A program made the translations under genes and the position numbers. DNA of 64,000 nucleotides. It comes from Porites lobata (Eukaryota > Cnidaria > Anthozoa > Scleractinia > Poritidae). The stretch is from positions 1,391,501-1,455,500 of the forward strand of contig CALNXK010000015.1 of NCBI GenBank assembly GCA_942486035.1, given 5' to 3'. How positions within the stretch are numbered: the first letter of the stretch is position 1; every line of letters starts with the position of its first letter. Shown piece after piece: positions 12,297 through 24,806 of the stretch. The notes under the pieces were generated by a model. That model ran no database searches, was not told the origin of the DNA, and saw only the letters and a program-made list of their open reading frames with translations.

Positions 12297-12560
12297 TCCC
12301 TCGCCCCTGCTGGACTGCTTCCACTCTGCTCCAAGTCGGTGTTCATTCTTCTGTCCTCATTTAATATTCCAACTTTAAAATCCTGGTCTGTTTTATCTGA
12401 TCCCTTTATTCAAGCTGGGGGCAGTTGGACACTTAGAAAATTCAACCGTTTGTTCCCAAGTGGGGTGGGCAGCGTAGAGGAAAGTGAGAGTTTGCTCCTC
12501 ATGCCCTCAGGGTCTCATTCATTTACGTCACAATACCACACCGGCCAAAAATAATTCTCA
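12297..12560 (+). repeat. Inverted duplicate pair, copy 1
   Basis: Shares long matches with the reverse complement of 14565-14840: CCGTTTGTTCCCAAGT, GGTGAGAGTTTGCT-type words, AGCTGGGGGCAGTTGG and ATATTCCAAC in the same order. Copy 1 has stops in the frame that is open in copy 2. Confidence 0.75.
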
Positions 12561-13735
12561 GCGAAAAATATAATTTGTTTTAGTTGAAGACGCGTATCTA
12601 CAAAGTCAATATATCGTGAAAATATCCAGAGACTCGGACAAGAAAAAAGAGAGTGCTACAGAGTCAAACTCACTTTTCAGAGCGTCTCCGTCAGAAACGA
12701 AGGCACAGAATTGAACAAAGAATCGCGCTGGTCTGACTGACCTTCATTTCACAAACTTCACCAAAGAGCACAAGTCAATAATAATCTCTCCTCTGCGAAG
12801 AAACTGATGCTGGATTTCTCTAGCCCTATTTTAATGTTTAGTGTTTAATATTTAGGTCACAATGGAATGAAATTTGCAGCCGAAAATAAGGTGTTATTCT
12901 AGCGCCGTTAATTATCATTTAAACAAAAATGCCGAAGTGCCGCGATTAAGTTTTGGTCTTAATATTTCGTTTCAAATTCAATATCTAAAATTTGCCTGCC
13001 CTATTATGAATTAGGATGCCGTTATTTAAAATCAGTGCCAACTAGATTTCGCCTTCAAATTTCGCCAAAGGGATTAGATCTAGAGCGACTTTGTAAATAA
13101 ATATTTCATTTAAGTTAAATTTTGGATCCTTTTACTTCCAATGAAAATAACGGACAAATTTTCGCATTTCCAAAAGAAAAAGGAAATTAGCAGAAATATT
13201 TATATTTTTTATCCTATAAAGTAAAAGTAAATATTAGCTAGAAAAAATTAGATTTGAATTTAAGTCCTAATTTATGCAGCTAGCCGCGATGTTTATCCGC
13301 ATAATAATGAAAATTTGCCGGAATAATAATTTGGGCCAATTTCCCTAGAGATGTTTCAGCTGTCGTGACCGGAATGGATACTTTACATCAGGTTTCCCAC
13401 AAAAGACTGGAACTAGCCAAATGCGTCGTTTAAATGAACAATAAACAACAAGAGTCTTCCAGTCCTTTATGGGAAAGCCGATTATAATGTATCAATTGAA
13501 GTCACTGCCGAGAAATTAGCTGAAAATTTACCGAAGACATTAAGCGAAATCTATGCTTATGAAAAAAGTTGTTTATGTATTTATGCCTACATTACTGAAC
13601 CTAAAGCATGAAGGTCAAATTAACTTGATTTATCACACAAGCCAAGAAAATCTATTCTATGTCCCTTTTAAAAAAGGACATAGAAGCGACTTCTACAGCA
13701 GTCTGATTAATCAAGTTAATTTAATCGTAATAATT
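12561..13735. other. Intergenic, AT-rich with two short inverted repeats
   Basis: Inverted arms TTCCCACAAAAGACTGGA (about 13392) and TCCAGTCCTTTATGGGAA (about 13457) face each other. A second palindromic block at about 13613-13727 has arms TTAACTTGATTTATC/GATTAATCAAGTTAA around a hairpin built on TCTATGTCCCTTTT. Both could be small MITEs; no genes seen. Confidence 0.5.
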
Positions 13736-13738
13736 TGA

Positions 13739-14212
13739 TCCTAAATTAATACGGTTTAGTTATCTAGGTTTCTGAAGGCTTAAGTAATATCAAAGAGAAG
13801 TTAGTCTTTTTAAAACATCAACAGCCTAGTTTGTTTGCCTGTTGTTTCCAGTTGACACAGAAACAACAGACAAACAAACAACAGATGTTGATGTAATATA
13901 ACCTTAGTTTTGATCTTTTTTAGATAATTGCGGTTGAAAAATGAGAATAAAACTATAATTAAGATAATAATCGAATCCTAAATTAAAATGGTTTAGTTAT
14001 CTTGCTTTCCGAAGGTTTAATTAATATCAAAGTGAAGTTAGTCTTTAACATCAACAGCCACGTTTGTTTGACTGTTGTTTCCAGTTGACACAAAAACAAC
14101 AGACAAAAAAAACAACAGATGTTGATGTAATAAGACCTTAGTTTTGATCATTTTTAGATAATTCAGGCAGGAAAATATGAGAATAAAATGATAATTAAGA
14201 TAATAAATAATT
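13739..14212 (+). repeat. 237-bp tandem duplication, each copy with a hairpin
   Basis: TCCTAAATTAA...TTTAGTTATCT...ATATCAAAG.GAAGTTAGTC recurs with an offset of 237 bp. Inside each copy ACATCAACAGCC...TGTTGTTTCC is mirrored by GAAACAACAGACAAA...AACAGATGTTGATGT. The hairpin may be an older MITE later duplicated with its flanks. Confidence 0.85.
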
Positions 14213-14564
14213 GATTTGTATATGATTTTTATCCTATGCGATGTTTTGAACGGTTATTTATTATAAAGCCTAAGAAAATTTGAGATAGATATGAAATTTT
14301 TAGGTTTAGAAGAGAACTCCATTACCAGTTGCCCCCCATTAGAGAGATTCTTTATGACTATCAGCTCAATTTGATGTCATTTGTAAAAATCCACCCACGC
14401 CACACCAGTGAGATTCAGTGTCCAGTCCTCTGTCCTCGAATCCTCCATCGATTCCCTTACTTCGTTAGTCTGCACAATGTTAGCACCCCCGTTTTTCATC
14501 CTACCGCAGTGGAACATTCCCAGACATATTGTTTGCAGGCAAGCACCTTACTGTTTTTTTTTTG

Positions 14565-14840
14565 GAAAAAATGTGGGTAGTATTATGACAAAATGAATGA
14601 AGCCCCAAGAACATAAGAAGCAAACTCTCACCTTCCTCCACACTGTCCTCCCTACTTGGGAACAAACGGCCAAATCTTCCAGGTGCCCAACTGCCCCCAG
14701 CATGAATTACAGGACCAGATAAAGTTTCCCAGGATTTCTCAGTTGGAATATCTCAGAGGACGTCAGAATTCACACCTTCTCAGAGACAGAGCTTCCACAG
14801 CCCAGCAGGGACGAGGTTGGCTAGATTTAAACATGACCTT
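14565..14840 (-). repeat. Inverted duplicate pair, copy 2 (open plus-strand frame)
   Basis: This is the reverse-complement partner of 12297-12560. On the plus strand, after a plausible acceptor (AAATCTTCCAG|GTGCCC at about 14681), a frame reads VPNCPQHELQDQIKFPRISQ, then LEYLRG, AQQGRGWLDLNM and a stop at 14848-14850. Translating copy 1 in the same sense retains PNCPQ, RDQIK, LEY and QQGRG with stops between. It may be an exon plus its dead copy, or a repeat that is open by chance; I do not recognise the protein. Confidence 0.55.
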
Positions 14841-17800
14841 GCCCAAGTGATGGGCTCCTAATCTTGTGCGTGTGCCACCTGAGGTCTGAAATTAAATAAG
14901 AACTTAAAAAAAAATAACGAGAAGCCAATGGTCTAAGAAAACAACTAATAATTCTTGACGACACCACTGGTTTCCCCAAGAAATGATCCAGAAAAAGAGA
15001 ATAAGTGAAGAAATTCTATACTAATGATAAGTCACTACCCACATCTGGATAGTGCTTGCGGGGAAACCAGTGGTAGCGCCAGGAAATCTCAGCTGTTTTC
15101 AAAGCCTTAGCTAATGCAAGCCTAACAACAAATATCACTAATTAACATTAAGGCAACTAATGCAAGCTCATTAGCGTATTAAACAAAACTAGATATTTCT
15201 TGGTACTACAAACGTCTCCATAATGTACCTATGTAGTCAGTCAACTAATGCTCTGTTGATATGAGTAAAAAATGGAAACAAAAAGAATGCCACGGAGTCA
15301 ATTCCTAAAACTAAATATGGAAAATAATAATAATAAAAAACATTAAAGAGAGTGAATGCAGCACCAAGAAAATTAATTATTAAAAAAGAATATAAAGTCA
15401 ATCAAAAGTCTCTAGTCTGTTTTGTTCGCAAAATTTAATAATAATAAAGAAAGTTTCAGTTGTGAAATTATCAGCGATTTGGAAACATTTCACTGCAAGT
15501 TGCCTAGAAAAAAAAAAAAAGAACAAGCAGACTAGAGATTGCCTTATAGACATAGTGTACATGTACACTAATGAAAAATCTACTTAGTGTTGTAATACTT
15601 AAGATACTACCATTGAGCCTAACGTTTTTACCAGCCTCACTGTTTCTTAAGAGAATTTCCTGTTGCTTTGGATTTCTTTTTTAAAATTAATCTGAATGGA
15701 CAAAATCATTTGTGCACCGATGGGACCTAACTTTGAAGTCCCAACAGTGACCAAAATCAATCACCAACTTATTACTAATCAAACGAAAATGAAACTATAC
15801 CTTCTTGATACTTGCATACATACTCCTTACCAGAGGACCAGTAAGGAGAATTTGGCAATTGGTATTGGGACTTCAATAATCAAGGTCATTGTGGTTATAA
15901 AATAATGCTTTCCTATTCCTATCCAAACTTTGCTTTGTAGATTTCGCCTGCAAAATTTAGATGCAATTCCAGCTGTAGCTTTGTGACGACTGAAAGTTAG
16001 AGATGCCTTTGGCTGAAAAAAAAAGTCATATTTTCCCCTTACGGAAAATCATCAAAAGTTTTATGGAATATGGTCTATTCATAATCATTTTACCCTTTTA
16101 TGTCGGGAATTTAACGATGTATGCCTATCCAGTACTTATTTCTCTTAGCCTGTATAAACCTTGAGTTTAGACATAAATGTTAGTTAGGAGATTTAAAGGT
16201 AATATTTTGCTAATGAGCTTGCTTAATTGTAGAGTGTTAATTTCAGAAATAAGTTAACACTAATACTGTATCAGTGAAATCCTGATTCTCCAAACCTCTA
16301 GATAATTCGAACCAAAACTTGTTTTCCTATCCCTGAAGTCAGTGTAATTTTTTATATTTGCCCTTGCACTTTCTCAACAACAAAATGGCAAGAAAGCCCA
16401 AAGCCCAAAACGAAGTTTAGTGTCTGTAATTCTTTGAACTCCAGTTTTCTAAAATCCTCAATTTTACAAGAGGTTCAAAAAATCATTGGCTCCACTCTGT
16501 ATATATAGCCCAGGAAGTGCAACATTTCCTATGAAAAAGTAGAGTTAGGATAGAAGGTGGACCTGTGGAAAGAACTATAGTGTGTGGCTTTTACTTTGAT
16601 GAAAGGAATAACATTTAAGTAAAGCTGAATATTCCTTCCTGTATGATTTATTTTTGCTGTGATCTGGTTGTGACGCTTCCCATGCCTTAAAGATACAAGC
16701 AACATTGTGCTGTCAAGTGATCTTAGAAACTGAAAGTCAGTGAATGGCCAATGAAATTATAGTCTCAAACAATAAATTATTACAAGAACACTTATTCCAC
16801 CCCCACCTTTACTGGCAGCACAATGTTAACTGTATAACATGTAAAACCTCCATTAAGCCCCACCCAGACAGTAGTCAGACTAATTTTGTAACCTGATCCT
16901 CTTACCTGACATCCTCCACAACTTACCTGAAACGCCATTCCTCTTGCAGAAAATGCAGGAAATGATTTCCATCATACCAATTCAAGATTGCAGGTGGGAT
17001 AAAAAATAACACTTTCCCCCTAATTTTTCTCCTTAATATTGAGATAATGAGAATCCTTTCTTCATTCCCCTTATCCCCCACCCCACCATCATCTCAAAAT
17101 TCTTTAAAACTCTCTATAAGGTAGATGGGGGCTTAATTAAGCTTTTACAGTTTTATGTACAAAATAATCTATAAAGTTAATATCCACACCCACCCAACTA
17201 CTGGAACAATAACAAAACAGCATGATCACTATTATTTATATTTAGCAAGATTTCCTTTGAGCAGTGAAGTACTAGGTCCAAGGGTAGTTAACTGTAAAAA
17301 AGTTTGGAGTAGGGATGTGCCAGCAGGTGCACCCTGAAACCCCTGACCCATACCAGACTTGAGCGTTCACCTCAGCTTTACTTAACCCTAGAGTATACTA
17401 AACCAAATTGGTCTAAAAGCTAATTTTTGAAAGCATTCTTCTCAAGTGATTGAATGACATACTGTGTAGCAGATTTTGATAAAATTGTTAATTCCTAAGG
17501 AAAATGTCTTTTATAAACACTTACTATAATTATTCTTGGGTAGAGCTTTTCACTGACTTTGTCTGACACAAAGTTTTATGAATCCCTTTTCTTCCCTCAA
17601 GTATAATTAAATATAATAGAACGTATTGTATACTACTCAAACTATATACTACTCAAAGGAATCTTGCATTTGAACTTAATAATTATTAAATTGTAAGTAC
17701 ATGCAGTACAAATAAGCATCTACATTCATTTTCAAATTAATTTGTCGCCATGAAATTTTTTGGAACAAAATACTCCAATTTGAAAAAACTTAAGACCACA

Positions 17801-18905
17801 AACTTACTTAATTTAGAAAAACTTTGATAAGTTGATCGCTGTCCGGTTAAAAATTTAACTAGATGAAGACTTATTTACATAAATAAATTATGTCATAGAT
17901 TTTCAATCTCAGACTTAAAAACAAAGTGGAGAAAATTTTGTAAGTGATGCTTATTTTGTACAAATATGGTGGCACACACACTGAATAATTATATCATTAC
18001 TATTGCCATACTGCAGATACCTTAGTATTCCCTCCAATAGTGAATTAAAGAATTCAGCCTAATATAAAAAATACCCTTATTGATTTCACTACGTATTCAG
18101 CAAAAATGTGCTGAAGATACTAGCTGATTTTTGATCGCACCAAATTAGGTTTTCTTTGTATGTGCAAAGCTCAGTTGTTTGAAAACTACTGGTATAAATA
18201 TTGCAAGTGAATCTATTCACTCTTGTTAGGAATACCATGGACCTGTTAATATGCATGAGGGTCCTATTTGTCGAAAAGGTCAATCTTTAGTTTTTGTTTT
18301 TTTTTCGCTGCCAAATTAAATGAATTTGTCTAATTGCTGCTGAATGGGGGTTGTGGAACAACAGCTGGGTGAAAAACCTCCCCGTACGTCCACTTGCTCC
18401 TAGGAGGAAAACCCCCGGGCCAGCTGTACCCCGCATTCAATGACCTCCCGGGCTGGGTCAGATATATTCTTAAACCAAGTACCTGCTTTGAGGTAAGGTA
18501 CTGGCTGTAACTGTCAGCATTAATAATTATGATTCTATAAATACTAAACCAGGTATTTGTTGTAAGTTGACTTTGATGGTACCATAATCTAGTTATACCA
18601 GCCTCTTCACTCTTGGCTTTTGAACTCCTGCATTGAGCTACTCATGAGTTGTGGACCATGCAGTAATGCCAAATCGGTTGTTCTTCTGTACCTAGTAAGT
18701 AAAAAGAATTCATTTTCACCCAATTGGAAACTTATTTGCGACTCAAATAATAACTTTTGGCTTTAGGTATTTATAGGGACAGAGACAAGCAAGGGATGTA
18801 CCAATAGTATAATGTCTAAGATCTAGTCATTTAACCGATCTCACAAAATAAATGTAAACAATGATCTTATAGCATCACATGTTTATTCCTATATAAGACT
18901 ACAAG
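14841..18905. other. Intergenic, no gene supported
   Basis: At 14957-15075 the words CACCACTGGTTTCCCC and GGGGAAACCAGTGGT face each other about 100 bp apart, a probable small MITE. At 18341-18490 lies a diverged relative of 26245-26390 (shared GAACAACAGC.GGTGA, CGTCCACTT.CTC, GAACTGGGTCA-like words). Nothing else is recognised. Confidence 0.4.
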
Positions 18906-21900
18906 ACTGACTGCAGTGACAAGGATGTCCAAGATAACAAGGGTGACTAGAATAACTGGGGTGTCTCGGATGACTAAGATAACTAAAATGACTAGGATAA
19001 ATGGCATGACTAAGATGACTAGGGTGACTTGGATGACTAGGGTTATTAAGATAAGTAGGCTAACTGGGTTGACTAGGATGACTGCCAAGATGATAAAGTT
19101 GACAACAGTGAATGTGTTGACTGTGATGATAACGATGACTGGAATGGCTGGGATGACTGGGATGCAGGTTTGGATGACTGGATTGACAGGAATGATTAGG
19201 ATAACTGTGATGACTAAGATGACAAGGTTGACTGGGATGACTGGGGTAACTGGGGTGATTAGGATGACAGCACTTGAATGGGTTGACTCTGATGATAAGG
19301 ATGACTAGGATGGCTGTGATGACTAGGATGGCTGGAATGACTGGGATGCAGGTTTGGATGACTGGTTTGACTAGGTTGACTTGGATTACTGGGATGACAA
19401 GATACAAAGGTTTCGTGGGATGACTGGGATGATAAGGATGAAAAATGTGAATGGGTTGACTGTGATCACAAGGATGACTAGAATGGCTGGGATGACTTGG
19501 AATGTGGGTTTGGATGACTGGGATTACTAGGATTACTGGGATGACTGGAGTGACCAGGATGATTAGGATGACAACAGTCAATGTGTTAACTGTGATGATT
19601 AGGATGACTAGAATGGCTGGGATGACTGGGATGCAGGTTTGGTTGACTGGAATTACTGGGATGATTAAGACAACAAATTGACTGGGATGACTAGAATGGC
19701 AACACTGAATGGGTTGACTGTGATGATAAGGATGACTAGAATGGCTGGGATGACTGGGATAACTGGGATTACGAGGATGAAAAGGGATAAGAGACTGGGT
19801 TGACTGGGGTGATACGCATGCCTGGGATGGTTTGAATAACTGGAATGACTGGGATTACTAGGATGACAAAGATGATGAGGTTGACAGGGATGACTGGTTT
19901 GACAGGAATGACAGGAGTGACTGGAATAACTATTATTAATGGATGGCTAGCATGACTGGGATAACTAGGATGGCTGAATGCTAGAGTGACTGTGATGAAT
20001 GATGTGATGAATAGGATGACTAAGGTGGTTGGCATGACTGGGATGGTTTCATTGACTGAAATGACTGGGATGACTAGAATGGCTATGATGACTATTATAA
20101 TGGGAATGACTAGGATTACTGGGTTGACTGGGATCACTAGCATGACTGTGATGACTGGGGTGACTAGGGTGACTAGGATGGCTTGGTTGACTAGGATGGC
20201 TAGGGTGAAAAGGGTGACTAGTGTGACTAGGGTGACTACTATGACTAGGGTGACTACAGTGACTGGGATGAGTGAGATGACTAGGGTGACTGGGATGAGT
20301 GGGATGACTAGGGTGACTAGGATGGCTAAGGTGAATAGGGTGACTAGTATGACTAGGGTGACTACAGTGACTGGGATGAGCGGGATGACTAGGGTGACTA
20401 GGATTACTAGGGTGACTAGGGTGACTGGAATGAGTGGGATGACTAGTATAACTAGGGTGACTGGGATGACTGGGGTGACTAGTATAACTAGGGTGACTAG
20501 GATGACTAGGATGACTAGGGTGACTGGGATGACTAGTATAACTAGGGTGACTTGGATGACTGGGGTGACTAGGGTGACTAGGATGGCTAGGGTGACTAGG
20601 GTGACTAGGGTGACTAGCATGACTAGGGTGACTAGTATTACTAAGGTGACTACGGTAACTGGGATGAGTGGGATGACTAGTATGACTAGGGTGACTAGTA
20701 TGACTAGGGTGACTACAGTGACTGGGATGAGCGGGATGACTAGGGTGACTAGGATGACTAGGATGACTAGGGTGACTGGGATGAGTGGGATGACTAGTAT
20801 AAATAGGGTGACTGGATGACTGGGGTGACTAGTATAACTAGGGTGACTAGGATGACTAGGGTGACTGGGATGACTAGTATAACTAGTGTGACTGGGATGA
20901 TTGGGATGACTAGGGTGACTAGGATGGCTAGGGTGACTAGGGTGACTAGTATAACTAGGGTGACTAGGATGACTAGGGTGAATAGGGTGACTAGGGTGAT
21001 TACAGTGACTGGGATGAGCGGGATGACTAGAGTGACTAGGATTACTAGGGTGACTAGGGTGACTGGGATGAGTGGGAAGAGTGGGATGACTAGGGTGACT
21101 AGGATGACAAGGGTGACTGGGATGAGTGGGATGATTAGTATAACTAGGGTGACTGGGATGACTGGGGTGACTATTATAACTAGGGTGACTAGGATGACTA
21201 GGGTGACTGGGATGAGTGGAATGACTAGTATAACTAGGGTGACTTGGATGACTGGGGTGACTAGTATAACTACGGTGACTAGGATGACTAGGATGACTAG
21301 GGTGACTGGGATGACTAGTATAACTAGGGTGACTTGGATGACTGGGGTGACTAGTATAACTAGGGTGACAGGGATGATTGGGATGACTAGGGTGACTAGG
21401 ATGGCTAGGGTGACTAGGGTGACTAGGGTGACTAGGGTGACTAGTATGACTAAGGTGACTACGGTGACTGGGATGAGTGGGATGACTGGGGTGACTGGGG
21501 TGACTTGGATGACTAGGGTGATTAGGATGACAAGGAAGATTAGGGTGACTAGGGTGACTAGGATGGCTAGCTAGGTTGACTAGGATGACTAGGGTGACTA
21601 GGGTGACGTGGATGACTGGGGTGACTAGTGTGACTAGAGTGACTGGGATGAGTGGAATGACTAGGGTGACTAGTATGACTAGGGTGACTCGGGTGACTGG
21701 GATGACTAGGATAACTTGACTAGGGTGACTGGGATGAGTGAGATGATTAGGGTGACTAGGATGGCTAGGCTGACTAGGATGATTAGAATGACTAGGGTGA
21801 CTAGGGTGACTTGGATGACTGGGGTGGCTAGTGTGACTAGGGTGACTGGGATGAGTGGGATGACTAGGGTGACTAGCGTGACTAGGATGGCTAGGGTGAC

Positions 21901-21910
21901 TAGGAAGGAA
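18906..21910 (+). repeat. 9-bp minisatellite ACTAGGRTG, 3 kb
   Basis: About 330 units of ACTAGGGTG/ACTAGGATG/ACTGGGATG with variant units (AGTATAACT, GAGTGGGATG) that recur in longer blocks, so there is a higher-order pattern. Nine bases is three codons, so frames stay open for hundreds of codons: Thr-Arg-Met/Val on plus (19986-20819, 20816-21574) and Ile-Leu-Val-Thr on minus (19769-20620). These are not genes. The left kilobase is more degenerate and includes copies of GGATGCAGGTTTGG. Confidence 0.95.
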
Positions 21911-23630
21911 GGATCCAGCAAAATGTGCTTGACGTTATTCTAGAACGCACAAAGTGCTTTCAGACTATAAAAAACAGAAAGTTAAAAAAAGTCGAAGAAT
22001 CAGGATTTTTTCAAAGGAGTTGGTCCATGGGTTTGGTAAAAAAATTGAAATTTTCCATCTTTGTATGTTAGGCAAGATCAGCCAGCAAAATGTGTTTGAC
22101 GTTATTCTAGACAATCAAAAAGCATTTTTAGACTATAAAAAACAGAAAGTTAAAAAAGTTGAAAAATTGGGATTTTTCCAAAGGGGTTAATCCATGGTTT
22201 TGGTAAATAAATTAAAATTTTTCTATGTATTTATTTTTGGCAAGATCAACCAGCAAAATGTGTTAGGTGTTATTCTAGAAAGTCAAAAAGCACTTTTAGA
22301 CTATAAAAAACAGAAAGTTAAAAAAGTCGAAGAATCAGGATTTTTCCAAAGGGGTTAGTCCATGGTTTTGGTAAAAAATTTGAAATTTTTTTCATCTTTA
22401 TATTGTAGGCTAAATAGGCCAGGAAAATGTTTTTTTTTTTGTTACTCTAGAAAGGAAAAAGGCATTATTTTTACTCTAAAATCACAAAGTTAAAAAAGTC
22501 GAAATTTTTGTATTTTTCCAAAGGGGCTGGGTTTGGTCCAAAAATTAATTTGAATTTTTTCCATCTTTTTTTTTAAAGAAAAATAGGCCAGGAAAATGTG
22601 TCTGACCATATTGTAGACAAGAAAAAAGTGTTTTAAGACAACGGAAAGTAAAAAAAATGGGATAAGGTCGATGGTTTTCGTCAAAAATTTGAAATTTTTC
22701 CATCATTTTATTTTTGGCAAAATCAGCCAGCAAAAGGTGTTTGATGATATTCTAGAAGGAAAAAAAGCATTTTTGTACTCTAAAATGAAAAAGTTAAAAA
22801 GTCAAAGAATTGGGATTTTTCCAAAGCGGTTAATCCATATGGTTTTGGTTAAAAATTTTAATTTTTCCATGTTTTTTATTTTTGGCAAGATCAACCAGCA
22901 AAATGTGTTTGGCGTTATTCTAGAAAGTCAAAAAGCATTTTTAGACTATAAAAAACAGAAAGTTAAAAAGTCGAAGAATCAGGATTTTTCCAAAGGGGTT
23001 GGTCCATGGTTTTGTTAAAAATTTTGCATTTTTTTTCATCTTTTTATTGTGGGCTAAATAGGCTAGGAAAATGTTTTTGTTGTTACTCTAGAAAGGAAAA
23101 AGGCGTTTTTTTGACTCTAAAATCACAAAGTTTAATAAAAAAGTCGAAATTTTGGTATTTTTCCAAAGGGGCTGGGGTTGGTCCATTGGTCAAAAGTTGA
23201 AATTTTTTCCATGTTTTTATTTTTGGCAAAATCAGCCAGCAAAATGTATTATTTTGATGATAATTATTCTAGAAAGAAAAAAAAGGAGTTTTTAGACTCT
23301 AAAATCAGAAAGTTAAAAAAGTCGAAGAATCAGGATTTTTCCAAAGGAGTTAGTCCATGGCTTTGGAAAAAATTTGAAATTTTTCCATGTTTTTATTTTT
23401 GGCAAGATCAACCGGCAAAATGTGTTTGATGTTATTCTAGAAAGTCAAAAAGCGTTTTTAGACTATAAAAAACAGAAAAATAAAAAGTCAAAAAATCAGG
23501 ATTTTTGCAAAGGGGTTAGTCCATGGTTTTGGTAAAAAAATTTGAAATTCTTCCATGTTTTTATTTTTTGCAAAAACAGTCAGCAAAATGCGTTTGGCGA
23601 TATTCTACAAAGTAAAAAGGCTTTTTTTAA
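21911..23630 (+). repeat. 168-bp satellite, array C (about ten copies)
   Basis: TCCATGGTTTTGGTAAAAAA or a variant occurs near 22024, 22191, 22360, 22538, 22670, 22837, 23005, 23185, 23355 and 23521; spacing is 132-180 bp, mostly 166-170. Units read AAAGGGGTTAGTCCATGG, TTGACGTTATTCTAGAAAG, TTTTTAGACTATAAAAAAC. The block order matches arrays A, B and D but the middle has diverged. Because 168 = 56 codons, open frames run through several units (for example 22671-23018). Confidence 0.9.
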
Positions 23631-24214
23631 ATCTCGTACATGACAGTGACTGTATAAAAAAAACTATAAAGAACAACAAGCTATACCATCATTTCATTGT
23701 ATACACCAAGTTGAATTTTTATCGATGTTGTTGATACTTCAATTTCATGCGTGAAATTTGCCACTACACGTGAAAGATAACGTAACTACACATTTCTCAT
23801 CAGCCAGCAATTTGAAGAATATTTGTTTCTTCCCACATTGGTTTGTTCATTCACAAAATCAAGGAAACTACAAGCGATTTTCATGTTTGGGCAAAGGAAA
23901 GGTCATTACTGAATGCAGTGCCAAAGTTAATGTCAATCACTATAAACAAATAAGAAAACTCAGAAAGTCCAATTAAACAGTATACTAATGACAAGCTCAA
24001 AGAAAACTTCCTGAAAGAAACTTAAAATTACGCAAAGTCTAATGCCTGTTTTCTTCAGTCTTTAAGGTAACACTACACAAAATGGTTTCTTGCTGGACGT
24101 GTCATCAATAATAATATTCATGCCAACAATTACCGCTTCAATGATTCTCGCTATGTGATTCTCATAGTCAGGAAACAAGATGCAACTGGTAACTTACTCT
24201 TGAGCATTAAGCAG
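23631..24214. other. Spacer between satellite C and the next 9-bp array
   Basis: No motif recognised. A 72-codon plus frame at 23758-23976 has no supporting feature. Confidence 0.4.
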
Positions 24215-24628
24215 AATGACCAGGGTGACTGGGATAACTAGGGTGACTATGGTGACTGGAATGACTGGGATTACAAGGATGACTGCATGGCTTGGATGAC
24301 TGCAATGACTAAGAATGACTAGGGTTCATGACTAATATTACTGAGGATGACAAGGGTGACTGTGATTACTACGATGACTGAGATGACTGGGGTGGCTGGG
24401 ATGAACAAGGATCACAGGCATTTGCAATGGTGACTTTGGTGACTAGGATGACAAGGGTGGGTTGGAGAAGGTGAATGATTCTATAACTGGGATACATAGG
24501 ATGAGTGGAATGACTGGGATACCTGTGGTGACTAGCATGGCAAGGATGACGATGATGAACCTGCGATAAGTAGGATAACTGGGTTGACTGAGATGACTGG
24601 GTTGACTGAGATGACTAGGACTAGGCTT
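24215..24628 (+). repeat. Degenerate 9-bp ACTAGGRTG array
   Basis: GGGTGACTGGGATAACTAGG, GGATGACTGC and GGTTGACTGAGATGACT words in the same orientation as the 18.9-21.9 kb array, with more decay. Together with that array it brackets satellite array C. Confidence 0.85.
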
Positions 24629-24686
24629 ATCCTCTGCTAGACACCCCAGTCACAGAACAAAGTGTCTCATACCAGTTTAGAAGGTC

Positions 24687-24806
24687 AAGAAAAAGCTTTT
24701 GATACCTGGAATGCCTGAAACCACAAATGCGACACTGCCATCCTCAGCTGTCACTTTTGGTGTCATCCCTTTAATCGTACAAATGTTTTGATATCCAACT
24801 TGTGAT
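24687..24806 (-). CDS. Possible exon of an unidentified gene
   Basis: A minus-strand frame reads QNICTIKGMTPKVTAEDGSV, then AFVVSGIPGIK and a stop at 24687-24689. Composition looks like a folded protein and not like the neighbouring repeats. The upstream edge has only a weak acceptor (CATCACAAG) and the frame is closed just before it. I do not recognise the sequence and see no partner exon nearby; it may be a decayed gene or transposon fragment. Confidence 0.25.

Noticed and set aside
19769..21574. Long open frames (252-283 codons) on both strands
   Set aside because: They are translations of a 9-bp repeat whose length is a multiple of three; both strands are open and the peptides are pure Thr-Arg-Val/Met or Ile-Leu-Val-Thr repeats.
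22671..23018. 115-codon frame resembling a repetitive protein
   Set aside because: The period equals the 168-bp satellite (56 codons). The other arrays favour different frames for the same DNA, so there is no consistent peptide.
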